Source: Juglans regia
Taxonomy: Eukaryota > Streptophyta > Magnoliopsida > Fagales > Juglandaceae
Direction: 5' to 3'
Assembly (NCBI RefSeq): GCF_001411555.2
Contig: NC_049905.1
Coordinates: 6,973,053 to 7,037,052, forward strand
Length of the DNA: 64,000 nt
Shown here: piece by piece, positions 36,200 through 45,901 of the stretch
How positions within the stretch are numbered: the first letter of the stretch is position 1
Layout: each line of letters starts with the position of its first letter
Notes under the pieces: generated by a model
Seen by the model: only the letters and a program-made list of their open reading frames with translations
Told to the model about the DNA's origin: nothing
The model's database searches: none
Program-made: the position numbers and the translations under genes

Positions 36200-38230
36200 A
36201 GAGCCACGGGGGTGTGGAGATGGGCAAGGAATGAGACCTGAGACTGAAGTCTGACGATCTCTGTTGTTTGCTTTGGTGTGAGAACCTTAGGAAAGTCAAA
36301 AGTGTACGACGCGAGTGTTGGTTTTTGTTTCTGTTCCTTTAAAAAGAACGAACCAAGTAAGCGCGTGAATGTGATGCTTTCGTGAACGGAGCAGACAGCA
36401 GAGTGAAGAGACCAGCATTTTTTTTTTTAAATAACTTTTTATTTTATTACTATTGTTTATCAATTTTGAGTCTATATTGATGAATTTATTAAAAAAAATA
36501 TTTAATTATATATATTTATTTAAATAAAATAAATTACAACGACGGTCGAGAAGTAACTTTTGAAAGATATAGAATGTGAAAGTATTATTCAAATTCATTT
36601 TGAAGATCTTTAGAAAAGAATCTTTAAAAAATTGAAAAGGCAAAAGTTCTCTTTCAAGCTAGCATTCGTTCTGTTGCTAGTTCCATCTCGTTATGTCCAC
36701 TCTCTTGATCCTAAAAACAATCACAAAGCCTTCTCAAAATTTTGGTGGGAATTTCCAATTAAAAAATAAAAAATTTCACACCCAAATTTTGAAAATTAAT
36801 ATGCAAATCCAAATCCAAATCCATTGAACATCTTGGTCTTAGACTGACCTCGGATTTAAATAAAGCCCTCCTAGGTTGGAACATGTTTAATGAGAGCAAC
36901 GCCACTTGGAGTGTCTCACATTTAATATCAATTATTGGAAGAGCTATTAGGAGAAGCATTCAATGCATCAGTCCAAGTGTCTTACATTTAATAAGACCCA
37001 AACACAATACTGTGCGAGTTTGGCGATTCTGACTCGTGAGGAAGTCTAGTTTAAGTGGTCCATAACAAAGGCAAAGGGAACCCTCCAACTATAAATACTA
37101 AATAGCCCAAATGATAAGGTAAGACGCTTGGATCCACCTCTTTCATCTTACCAACTTCACTATCCTTTTAGACTAATGCCGGACACACTCCATAATATTT
37201 TATGAGAATGTTTGAGGAGTATTTTTATGGGTTAGATTTATTTAGTTGAACAAAGAAAAAATAAATAAATATTTTTCTACGCACTTGAAGATTGGGTTTG
37301 TTGCCATGTACATAAAAGGAAAAATAAATAACAAATTTGTTTAGATCTGTTTAACTGCAAAATGCTAGAGTCGTGGGTATCGAATCCAAGAAGTTTTAAG
37401 GCCATTGAGAGGTGGGTTGGCTTCAGAAATATGTTGAGTATGTTTTAGAAGTGTGGCTTCTGTCCAGTATTAAACATATATAGTTTTGAATAAAGATGAC
37501 CATTGAATATGGTTGTTTGAAAGTTTCTAAACTTGTCTGTTTTTCAATGGGTTTCATAAGGTCTAACATGAGAATTCAAGATAATGGTAAACCTCCAAAA
37601 TAGAGATATAAAAAATTTCTATTCAAGGTGGCTCTCATGACAACTTACTTTATTATATAATGATCGAACCTGATCTATTGTGGTGGATCTAAACTCTGTT
37701 TTAGGTTCTTGTTTATTAATTTTGCTAAGAGAAGTGGCTGTCTAGGGATATCTATTTGAATGAAAACTCTACAAAACAATCCAAAATAATATTTTATGGA
37801 GTTTAATTAAAGCAATATATGACTTTTCAATGCTTGATTTTGCAATTGGAAGATTCTCCAAGAACCTAAATGTGATTTGAATGAATGATTCTAGTGGTTC
37901 TCAATCATATTCCTATATATTTAGTTAACTTTCAGTTTATATATTTTCATGGAGACCTCTTAAATTCAATCCCAACAGTATAGACCTTATATATCTACGA
38001 TGGTCATGTTTTGAATTAATCTCAGATATTATAAGGTGCATGAAAAGAGAATATATATCAGTTTTATGATGTGTCAACATGACTGAAATCTCATACATTG
38101 GGAAAGAAGGTTTGATGTGTGTGTACTCTTCTTATTTGTGTGTTGTATCCATCCATCTATCTATTTGTTTAACTGTATATTTTTATGCACTTCTTTGTTA
38201 TTGCAAAGTCTAACTTCAACACTGAAATCA
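36200..38230. other. Spacer upstream of MIK
   Basis: No coding region is recognised. An antisense ORF at 36759-36959 has no family resemblance. AT-rich, with scattered short repeats only. Confidence 0.5.
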
Positions 38231-38231
38231 G

Positions 38232-38396
38232 ATCAACATGAAAGGCTTAGATGGTTTACAAGGACCCATATATGTTGGGACTAGATGTGTTTTCAGAAGG
38301 CAAGCACTTTATGGATTTGATGCACCTGCCAAGAAGAAGCCCCCTAGCAAAACCTGCAACTGTTTGCCAAAATGGTGTTGTGGCACTGCAAAGTAA
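38232..38396 (+). pseudogene. Isolated C-terminal exon fragment of a cellulose synthase (CesA)
   Basis: After an AG acceptor-like site (AATCAG), one frame reads [17 protein letters not shown], then [15 protein letters not shown], then [18 protein letters not shown] and a stop. [23 protein letters not shown] is a hallmark of CesA catalytic domains, and the Lys/Pro/Cys-rich stretch after ALYGYDAP is typical of the CesA variable region. The usual Gly before Cys is Arg here (YVGTRC). The real protein continues for hundreds of residues with more membrane helices, and no other CesA exon is visible on either side. So this is a stray fragment, perhaps carried by the transposon debris just downstream. 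Confidence 0.82.
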
Positions 38397-38724
38397 TGCT
38401 GGAAAAATTTCTGATTTTTTGCAAACAATTTGTTGTGTATTAGAGTTTAATTAAAGTAATGTATGTGTTTTGTAATATTCTTAGCAAATTAGTTCAAACA
38501 ATGTAATATGTAGTTGATTGTATCTTGTATGTTGGATGCATACATTTTACATGATGAATATTAATTTTTTTTTACTTTTACATGCATTTAGTTAAAAAGT
38601 TTAATTAATTGTTTATAGGCGCATGTTATATTATAGGCTTATGTTGTATATGATTTGAAATTTTAAATGAAGACAAAATATTTAAAGTCCAATTAATAAT
38701 AAAAAAGCTTTTGTGTTAAAAAAA

Positions 38725-38872
38725 AATAAAAATCCGAGTTCAACCCGGAACCTGAAATCCGGATTCCGGCCCAAGTTTGACCCGGATCAACTCAGTCCGG
38801 GTTTGAAACCCGGGTCCCGGTCCAAGTATACCTGAATTTCCGGATTGAAACTCATATGAACACCCCCATAAG
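38725..38872. mobile_element. Terminal region of an hAT-like element with GGGTTTGAAACCC motifs
   Basis: Repeated CCGGATT, GACCCGG and GGGTTTGAAACCCGGG phrases end at CATATGAACACCCCCATA. Many plant hAT elements begin with TAGGG(G)TGTTCAT, and this is that sequence inverted. The left end was not found. Confidence 0.55.
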
Positions 38873-39595
38873 TTCTCTTTCTCTCTCTTTCAAACAACAT
38901 TACTCATTTTCAGAGTCCGAGCCATGTGTAGTGATGTTAAACATCGGCACCGTCTTGGTTTGAGTGGGCTTATTTGAAAATAAAAGTAAAATAATGATAG
39001 CCTTACGACTCTTTTACTATTATTTTTATTTTTTTTTAATTTTTTTAATTTAATGATTAAGAAAGTAACTATTAATAAAATTATATATTTTTTAATTTTT
39101 TTCTTAATAATTAAAGATATTAAAAAAATACCTAAAAGAAAAAAAAGACAAATACACTAAGAGTAGTAAAGTTGTGGTAAAATGATTGTAAGTCTAATAA
39201 AAGTATTCTTATATGTTATATTTTGTTCCTAAACATCACCATCATAAAATACTTTTTAATTTCAAATCTTCAATTCTTTTATCTAATCATTATTTAATCA
39301 TTACAATTTTATCAAACTTACAAAAAAACACAATAAACAATACAATATTTCCAAATCTCAAATAAAAAATTATATTCAAATAATTTTTTAACTTTATATT
39401 ATTTTTATTCAAATTTTTTTTTTCTTTTCGAAAACTTTAAAAAAATGTCAACTTAAACAATTTCACAACCACTCAAAAATTAGAACTGCATAGATAGTGA
39501 GAACACGGCATCCACGGCTGATTCTTCCATCTAACACGGTTCGTACAAAGAATCCATTGCTGGCATATAAAATACCATAGAGTAATGTCAAAAGA

Positions 39596-39770
39596 AAAAT
39601 ACTCTAATTACAAAAAAATTATACAAATATAATCTTACAAACTAATATAACTTGATGTGATTTATCAGATTATAAAAATTTTATTGTAAAGTAGATCCAA
39701 CAGATCAGATAAAATCACGTTAATTTGTAAGATTGTTTTATATAATTCCTTTGTGGATGTAAGAGTACTC
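39596..39770. mobile_element. Foldback MITE, AGTACTCTTAC-type ends
   Basis: The left arm reads AATACTCTAATTACAAAA, and the right arm read inward reads AGTACTCTTACATCCACAAA. Both continue through AATCTTACAAA and TGATTTTATC-like blocks, giving inverted arms of about 70 bases with mismatches. Confidence 0.65.
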
Positions 39771-39779
39771 ATGTCTAAT

Positions 39780-39960
39780 GGTTTGTTTGGATACAAAAAC
39801 TACCTCATCTTCTCATCTTATCATTACAAAATTTTCAAATTTATATACAAAATATAACAAACTATTCAACTTTTTCAAATTCTAAAATAATAATAATATT
39901 CTAACAATATTTTATTTATCTCATCTAAAATAATCTCATCTCAATATCCAAATGAGCCTT
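39780..39960. mobile_element. Tourist-like MITE, TAA target duplication
   Basis: TAA lies at 39777-39779 and again at 39961-39963. The ends are TGGTTTGTTTGGATA on the left and, inward from the right, AAGGCTCATTTGGATA. The body is collinear with the copies at 11319 and 34550. Confidence 0.8.
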
Positions 39961-40530
39961 TAAATATATGCTGTCAGAACACAACACGACACTCATGGAA
40001 CATGATTCTAGTTTGTTTACCGATGCTTCACGAAGGAATATGATTCTTCCCTTTGGTTTTTTTAAGCTACATTTGTGGTTCACGATGTTTTGCTATATTA
40101 GATGGGTATAATAGAAAATAATTACTTTGAAAAGCATTTGCTTAATTTTCTTGTGTTTCAGGGCACAGGCAAAAACAAAAAAAGTACGCTGCTGCTTCTT
40201 AACTTGCCTAACCTGAAGTCTTAGACCCAGGATCCAGTTTATAACTTCTAATACACAAGCTTTTAACTCATATTGTCAGGAACACAGGGTTGAAACATGG
40301 GATCCTTTACGTTACATTTGTAATGAGGAACAGGCAATTAGAATAAATAAGCCACAACATATGCCATTTAAATGTTAATTAAGTTCTTACAGCGCTTTGC
40401 ATGAGGACTTTGGAGATAAACTAATCACATTATCACAGTTAAACCTAAGTTGGGAATAAGATAAAGATAATTTTATTTACTATAATCTCACATATACAAA
40501 TTTAAGTAGCAATGCATCATACCAAGATTG

Positions 40531-43500
40531 TCAACCAGTCCGCACCCCACCCATAAAAGTCCTTGGATCTGGACAGGCCCCCGAAAATTGTGCTTGTGAG
40601 AAGTCGAAACCTGGGTTCTGCAGAAAGAAACAGAATTGATGAAACGGGAAAAGAGTACTCATGTTACCAAGCATGTCAAGAATTTAATGGAGTCGGTTGA
40701 CACACGTGGAAGCCTTAGCCACCAAATGAATAATTATCAAAGATCTAAGGTGGAATTGAAAGAAATAGTCAATATTTATTAAAAACATAACCATTCACCC
40801 AACTGCATATGGATGTTTCTAATGTCCCTTCATATTTTAACACCGGGAAATGGCTCGAGCAAAAGTCAGCAACTTACTTGAAAAAGTAGAACATTTTGCT
40901 CTCCTGAGATCAGAACCGATGTTTTAGCTCTATGTGAAGACTAGCATCCTTATATTTTACACATTACACGCAGCCTGAACCTACTTATGACGCTACAGTC
41001 AACTTCTGAGTAGTTAGATTCAAATTATATTAATGATAATCATCCTTCCCTGAAGCTTGCCTCATTGGGTTAATCACTCTCTAACAGCCCACCGAAAGAT
41101 AGTTTGGACCCAGGAAGACAGGTGAAACTAGTACTGACTAAAGACACAGGGTAAGGCATAAATACACAAGCTTTGGCTACTCAATTTGATTCCAGGGGCA
41201 AAACTATGAATAAGACTGTTCATCCGGATCGGGTTTTTTCCCTGGACCGGTCCGGGTACGGGTTTGAAACCGGGTACCCAGGTCTTTTTGACTTGGAATT
41301 CAACTTTTTGTTTCTTTGATAGCAGACCGTGTCTAAGAGATAACCAATGCCTTCCCAATAATTGTTATAGTTTTTGAAGCTGTCAAGTCACATCAAGCAA
41401 AGCGTACAAAGGACAAGAAGGCAGTTTTCTCTAAGCAATCGAAGTCTCTAAGAAACCACATCCTTTCCTCGATTCAAGAACCCACTTTTCTAGCAATGTC
41501 TTTAGCCTCTCATCGTCTGCCTCCTTTTTCTCTAACTCCTCTGAGACCATCTCTTCACTACTTGCTGCCATTACTAATCGTACATCTGCGGAGAGCACCA
41601 CACCTTTATTCATGCTCTTTTCGTTTTCTTCGAGCCAATGTGACTCTCTCTCTCTCTCTCTGTGTTTTTTTTTAAAGACTTTTTAATTTTGCTCGTCTGA
41701 TTTTTATATTATATAATACTATTAATATGAAGAAATTAGGTGAGGATTTGAATAGGCAGGTTGCTTTTGTTGGTATGAAGTATAGATCTAAACAATGTAG
41801 GCTTTTATGTGTAAATAAAAAATAAAAATAAAAACCTGGTTTCCGAACCAGGTTTTTTTCCGACATGGGTCTGACCCGTGTTAACCTAGTCTGGGTTCCA
41901 GCCCGGATTTGAAACCTGAGTTCCGGCCCGAGTTTGAAACCCAGGTTCCCGAGCTGGAGGCTAACCCGGTCCAGGTTCTGGCCCGGATTTGAAACCCGAG
42001 TTCCGGCCTGGGTTTGAAACCCAGGTTCCTGGGCTGGAACCCAAATGAACAATCCTAACTGTGAAAGTGGCCTGGAGACTATGCAGACCATGCAAGGCCA
42101 AAACCAACAGAAGGAGTCTGACTATGGCAATATGGCTGAAAGAGAGATGCTTAGTACATTAAAGGAGATGAAAAACTAACTTGTAGAATTTGAGGCAACA
42201 ATTGCTTTTTTATCTACAAAAATTGACTTGCTTTCAGCTGGAGGTAACAAGGTAGTAAGGCCCAATAAGAGGGAATCCATCATAGGCTGGAATTCGTTAA
42301 AATCAAATAAAAGAAAATAGAAAGTCGGGTTCAGCCCAGTCCCTATAACCAGATCTAGAAGAGTGTGGAGGATCAAAAGGAAAATAGGGTCATTCAAAGT
42401 AGGTTCTATGCCGGGTATCGGCGAAATGGAATGCCCTTTGCCACGTGTCAGCGTTCTCCCTGAAGAAATGATGGCACCCTCACCAGAGCTAAGTGTAACG
42501 CCGAGGCTTGAGGGAAATGTAGGGTCTACCGAAGTGGCACAGAATGGATCGTTGAGGGGTGACGCATCTCTAGCTCTCACCGAAGAAATGACAACACCCA
42601 CATCGGAGGAGGAAATTTGTGGGTTTGTCGTCAACCCAAAACCTCCAATGGTGACCATGGCCTCACCACTCATGACAGAGAACCAATTTGTCAGTATCTC
42701 TTCAGGCATCTTGTGATAGTAATAAGGGTGCTGTTGTGGACCTATGGCATTTGAATGTAGGGGATGGTGTGGAGGAAATTTTGGGCTTGTCGTTGGTGCC
42801 TTGGGAGGAGGAATTTTAGGGCCTAGTGTACAGTTGGGAGCCGAGTCTGGGGAAGATGTTGTCCCCTTGATATCTCTTCCTCCGTTAGCTGGTTCATCAT
42901 CGGATTGGGTTCTGCAAAATGTTAACGAAATACAGCAGTGTGTGGGAATTACATGTGGAGGATTTGACGACCAATTCATAGCACTACTCACTGCTATTGA
43001 GGTAGGCCACCTACTTGAAACAAAATCAAGATTTAAGAAGAGCAAGGAGTTAAAGCGTCTTACTTGGGCAATCAACTACGACACTAAGGGAGGTAGTTCA
43101 AGTCGAGGAAGGACTAGAGGGAGGGCATGAAGTCTTCCTCCGTCCTTATAGGAAGGGGTGCAGTATTAATTTTTTTTTGATCGGTAATCAAAGATAATAT
43201 ATTCATAAAAATAGGCATAGCCCAGGTACACAGGAAGTATACATGAAAACACAACTAGCTAGAAGAAACAATAGAAAGAAGGAGATCATAGACACTACGT
43301 CCGTTACAAACTATAGCCCCCGCCCATAGGAACAATGTCTTAAAAAAGAAAACTTTAAGCTCGTCCCTAGTTCTCTCTTGATCATCAAAACATCTAGCAT
43401 TTCTCTCCCTCCAAATGCACCAACACAGGCATATTGGTACCAATCTCCAAATTGCCGCTACCTGAAAATCTCCGTGTAGTCCTGTCCAGCTAGCGAGGAA

Positions 43501-45901
43501 ATCCACCAATCTCCAAGGCATAACTCAAGACAGTCCGACTCTTAAGAAAACATCATCCCATACAGCCTTAGCCACCTCACAGTGTAAAAGCAAATGATCG
43601 ACAGACTCCCCCTGCTTCTTACACATACAACACCAATCTAGAATAATGACCCGTCGTTTCCTCAAATTATCAATGGTAAGAATCTTGTCCAAAGACGCTG
43701 TCCAGACAAAGAAGGCTGCTTTTGAAGGAGCTTTCGTCTTCCATATACTCTTCCACGGAAATATAGACAAACCGGGGTTCGTAAGCTTTTGATAAAAGGA
43801 ACTGACCGAGAAGATACCTTTCTTAGAAAGATTCCAATACAACTTATCACCGGAGCCTCCTGGAATACTTACAGAATATAAAGCCGCAAAAAACTCCGTA
43901 AAAGACTCCAATTCCCAGTCATGGGCTGCCCTAATGAAGTCAATATTCCATTGAGGGGTGCCATTTGCTGAAGAATAAAGAAAGGCAATCGATGCCTCCT
44001 TATCTCTTGCAAGCGCAAAGATGGTAGGAAAAGTATCTCGTAGACAATGGTTACCACACCATATATCAAACCAAAAACGGATACGCGAACCATCGCCTAC
44101 AACAAAATGTTCCTGATCACGGAATGTCCCCCAAAAACTCCTAATGTTTTTCCATAAACCCACTCCATAAGTGCCTCGAACCTCATTCGAACACCATCCT
44201 CCCCAAGCTTCCCCAAACTGAGAAACTATGACCTCCCTCCAAAAAGCCTCCCTTTCATTTTGGTACCTCCACAACCACTTACCCAAGAGGGCTTGATTGA
44301 ATTTCAGCAAGTGGCGAATCCCCAAACCTCCCCCAGAAATTGGGGTACAAACTGTAGACCAATTAACCAGGTAGAATTTGAACTCTTCCCCCAAACCGCT
44401 CCATAAAAAATCCCTTTGTAACTTCTCAATTCTATTAGCCATCTTTGTAGGAAGCGGGAACAGAGACAAGAAATAGGTGGGTAAGTTAGAGAGAGTGCTT
44501 TTAATCAAAGTCAACCGCAGTATTAATTTAGGGTGTAACATGTAGAATGTAGCTTCTAAGGGAGTTTTGGGTGGTGTCTTAGTTTTGTAGAAACAAGGGG
44601 TTGGGGTAGTTACAATTGCTTTGCTGCGGGGAGGAGCGTTTGATCCCAATCGGGCTTGGTGTATATTGGATGGACTTACTGGTCATTAGGGGTACTCTAT
44701 TATGGGCTAGGTGTTCTCTCTTGTATACACCCAGTGTACTTGGTTACGCCTATTGATATTAATAACTTTTTGCTTATATTATAAAAAATAAATAAATTTT
44801 TGCTTATAAAAAGGATTTGAGATAAAATTCACATTCAGATATGAATGAGCTGGTTAGGTGGCCTGAACAATATATTCATCAAGCATAATAGAGTGAACTT
44901 GACAAGTATTATAAGTCCAGATTGCACGATCTATTGTGGATAAGTATCATTTCACCTCTTCTTGAAATCTCTGAAGCATGAGACGCTTTTGCTCAAGATC
45001 GGTTGCGTAAGGATCCAGCTGACCCTGACCCACAATGGGTGAAGACCAGGTCTGACCTTTGTCCCTCTTCTGCAGCGTTAGGTGCATTATATCATCCTCT
45101 GCCAATCGAAACCCAGATTAATGCAAAATATGTTAGAAACACTAAATATACAAAAACTTTCCAAGTACTTGCTGAGATTTGCAGGGAAAAAAAAAAACAA
45201 ACACATGCTCTAAAAACATTGTTCCCTGATTCTGCTCTTAGTTTTCATTTCAGGAATGGCCAAAAAAAAAAGCCCATAAAAAACTGCGTGTATTTTTTAA
45301 TATAGAAAAGATATCCTAAATGTCTCTAAAATTCTTTATTCTTTATTTACTTCACCTAAAGTTTCTCGCGAACCAAACGTTCCCTTATATGCTACAAAGA
45401 AGCATAATTTGAAGAAGACAAAATATTACCTATGGTCCAGAAAGAAGAGTCCGTCTTCACTGGACTTGTAAGCTCGTGCTGAGACACAAAACCCAATAAT
45501 TCAAACAGATAAGCGACCAATATAAGCCAATTTAATCAAAAGCAAAATCACAATCAAAAGAAACAAACAGTTTTCACGGAAACGGAAACGGACATTAAGG
45601 TACGGAGGGTTGCCCTTGATGCCGACTTCGACGTGTTTCGACTGAATCTTGCAGTAGAATTGCTTCGAAAGGACGTTAGGTGGAAGGTTTATGTACATAT
45701 TTACCTCGTCCAGAGTCTGGTCCCACTCGAACACCTCCTGACCTGAAAATCAAATGGAAATTTTAGAAAAGAAAAATCTGAACGCAGCTTCAATCGACGA
45801 AACCAAAATCAAACAGAACCAAGAGATTCAGGAAGCAGAGAGAGAGAGAGACCGTTGTGTACGAAGCTGTGGCGCTTCTCCGGTGCCAATTTCTCCGCCA
45901 T
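40531..45901 (-). CDS. NudC/BOBBER-like CS (HSP20-like) domain protein
   Basis: Five exons: 45901-45853, 45742-45594, 45478-45430, 45098-44956 and 40617-40531. They total 477 bases, 158 aa, and all phases close. The CS domain starts at the conserved EVFEWDQTLDEVNMYI, continues through SKQFYCKIQSKHVEVGIKG and DSSFWTIED, and ends in the tail NPGFDFSQAQFSGACPDPRTF typical of NudC-domain proteins. Family members are small co-chaperones that act with HSP90 and the cytoskeleton; the plant BOBBER relatives are needed for development and thermotolerance. The last intron (44955-40618) is 4.3 kb because it holds an hAT-like element and two LINE remnants. The protein length equals that of Arabidopsis At5g58740 as I recall it. 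Confidence 0.95.
41210..42056. mobile_element. Non-autonomous hAT-like element in the NudC intron
   Basis: An imperfect 8-bp target duplication flanks it: AACTATGA at 41202-41209 and AACTGTGA at 42057-42064. The ends are inverted: AAGACTGTTCATCCGG on the left and AGGATTGTTCATTTGG inward from the right. Both subterminal regions are GC-rich, packed with GGGTTTGAAACCC, CCGGTCC and GTTCCGGCC phrases, while the centre is AT-rich. No transposase is present. It holds a 60-codon minus-strand frame (41613-41431). Confidence 0.75.
41431..41613 (-). CDS. Unknown 60-residue frame within the hAT-like element
   Basis: It reads MNKGVVLSADVRLVMAAS, then a Glu/Lys-rich helix (EELEKKEADDERLKTLLEKW), then VLESRKGCGFLETSIA and a stop. 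I do not recognise it. Its composition is like a real protein, not like the AT-rich surroundings, so it may be a captured piece of a host gene. Expression and function are unknown. Confidence 0.25.
   Translation of the reverse strand: MNKGVVLSADVRLVMAASSEEMVSEELEKKEADDERLKTLLEKWVLESRKGCGFLETSIA
42065..44790 (+). mobile_element. Outer LINE remnant (ORF1 C-terminal part plus 3' end) in the NudC intron
   Basis: Before the inner insertion, the + strand reads a LINE ORF1-like C-terminus in two frames. One runs from about 42363 to 42715 (EEMTTPTSEEEICGFVVNP). The other runs from 42744 to 43129 and ends VLQNVNEIQQCVGITCGGF ... ELKRLTWAINYD ... SSSRGRTRGRA, the usual end of plant L1-type ORF1. After the inner insertion it continues with a non-coding 3' end (CTTGTATACACCCAGTGTAC ... 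ATTAATAACTTTTTGCTTAT). ORF2 is absent. The left boundary is uncertain. Confidence 0.65.
43173..44516 (-). mobile_element. 5'-truncated L1-type LINE inserted in the outer LINE, with 13-bp target duplication
   Basis: GCAGTATTAATTT occurs on both sides (43160-43172 and 44517-44529). At the left end a T-run marks the poly-A tail of a minus-strand insert. The body encodes the C-terminal part of ORF2: the end of the reverse transcriptase region (LPTYFLSLFPLPTKMANRIE, LQRDFLWSG), the GGGLGIRHLLKFNQALLGKW block and the zinc-binding zf-RVT domain (WTASLDKILTIDNLRKR, CCMCKKQGESVDHLLLHC). A stop after RVGLS separates the final part (MPWRLVDFLASW ... CIWRERNARCF). It is truncated at 44516 and cannot move by itself. 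Confidence 0.88.

Larger units (their letters stand above)
38873..40530. other. Spacer with four small-element remnants
   Basis: A foldback MITE remnant lies at about 38985-39220 (TTAATGATTAAGAAAGTAAC core). A Tourist-like remnant lies at about 39255-39480. A foldback element with AATACTCTAATTAC/AGTACTCTTACATC ends lies at about 39596-39770. A Tourist-like MITE lies at 39780-39960. The last 500 bases are the NudC gene 3' flank. No genes. Confidence 0.55.

Noticed and set aside
38251..38454. A 67-codon plus-strand frame
   Set aside because: It is out of frame with the CesA-like reading of the same bases, which carries the recognisable motifs.
42176..43075. A 299-codon open frame on the minus strand
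   Set aside because: It is the antisense shadow of the LINE ORF1 remnant, whose + strand frame has the family's C-terminal motifs. The minus-strand reading has no recognisable domain.
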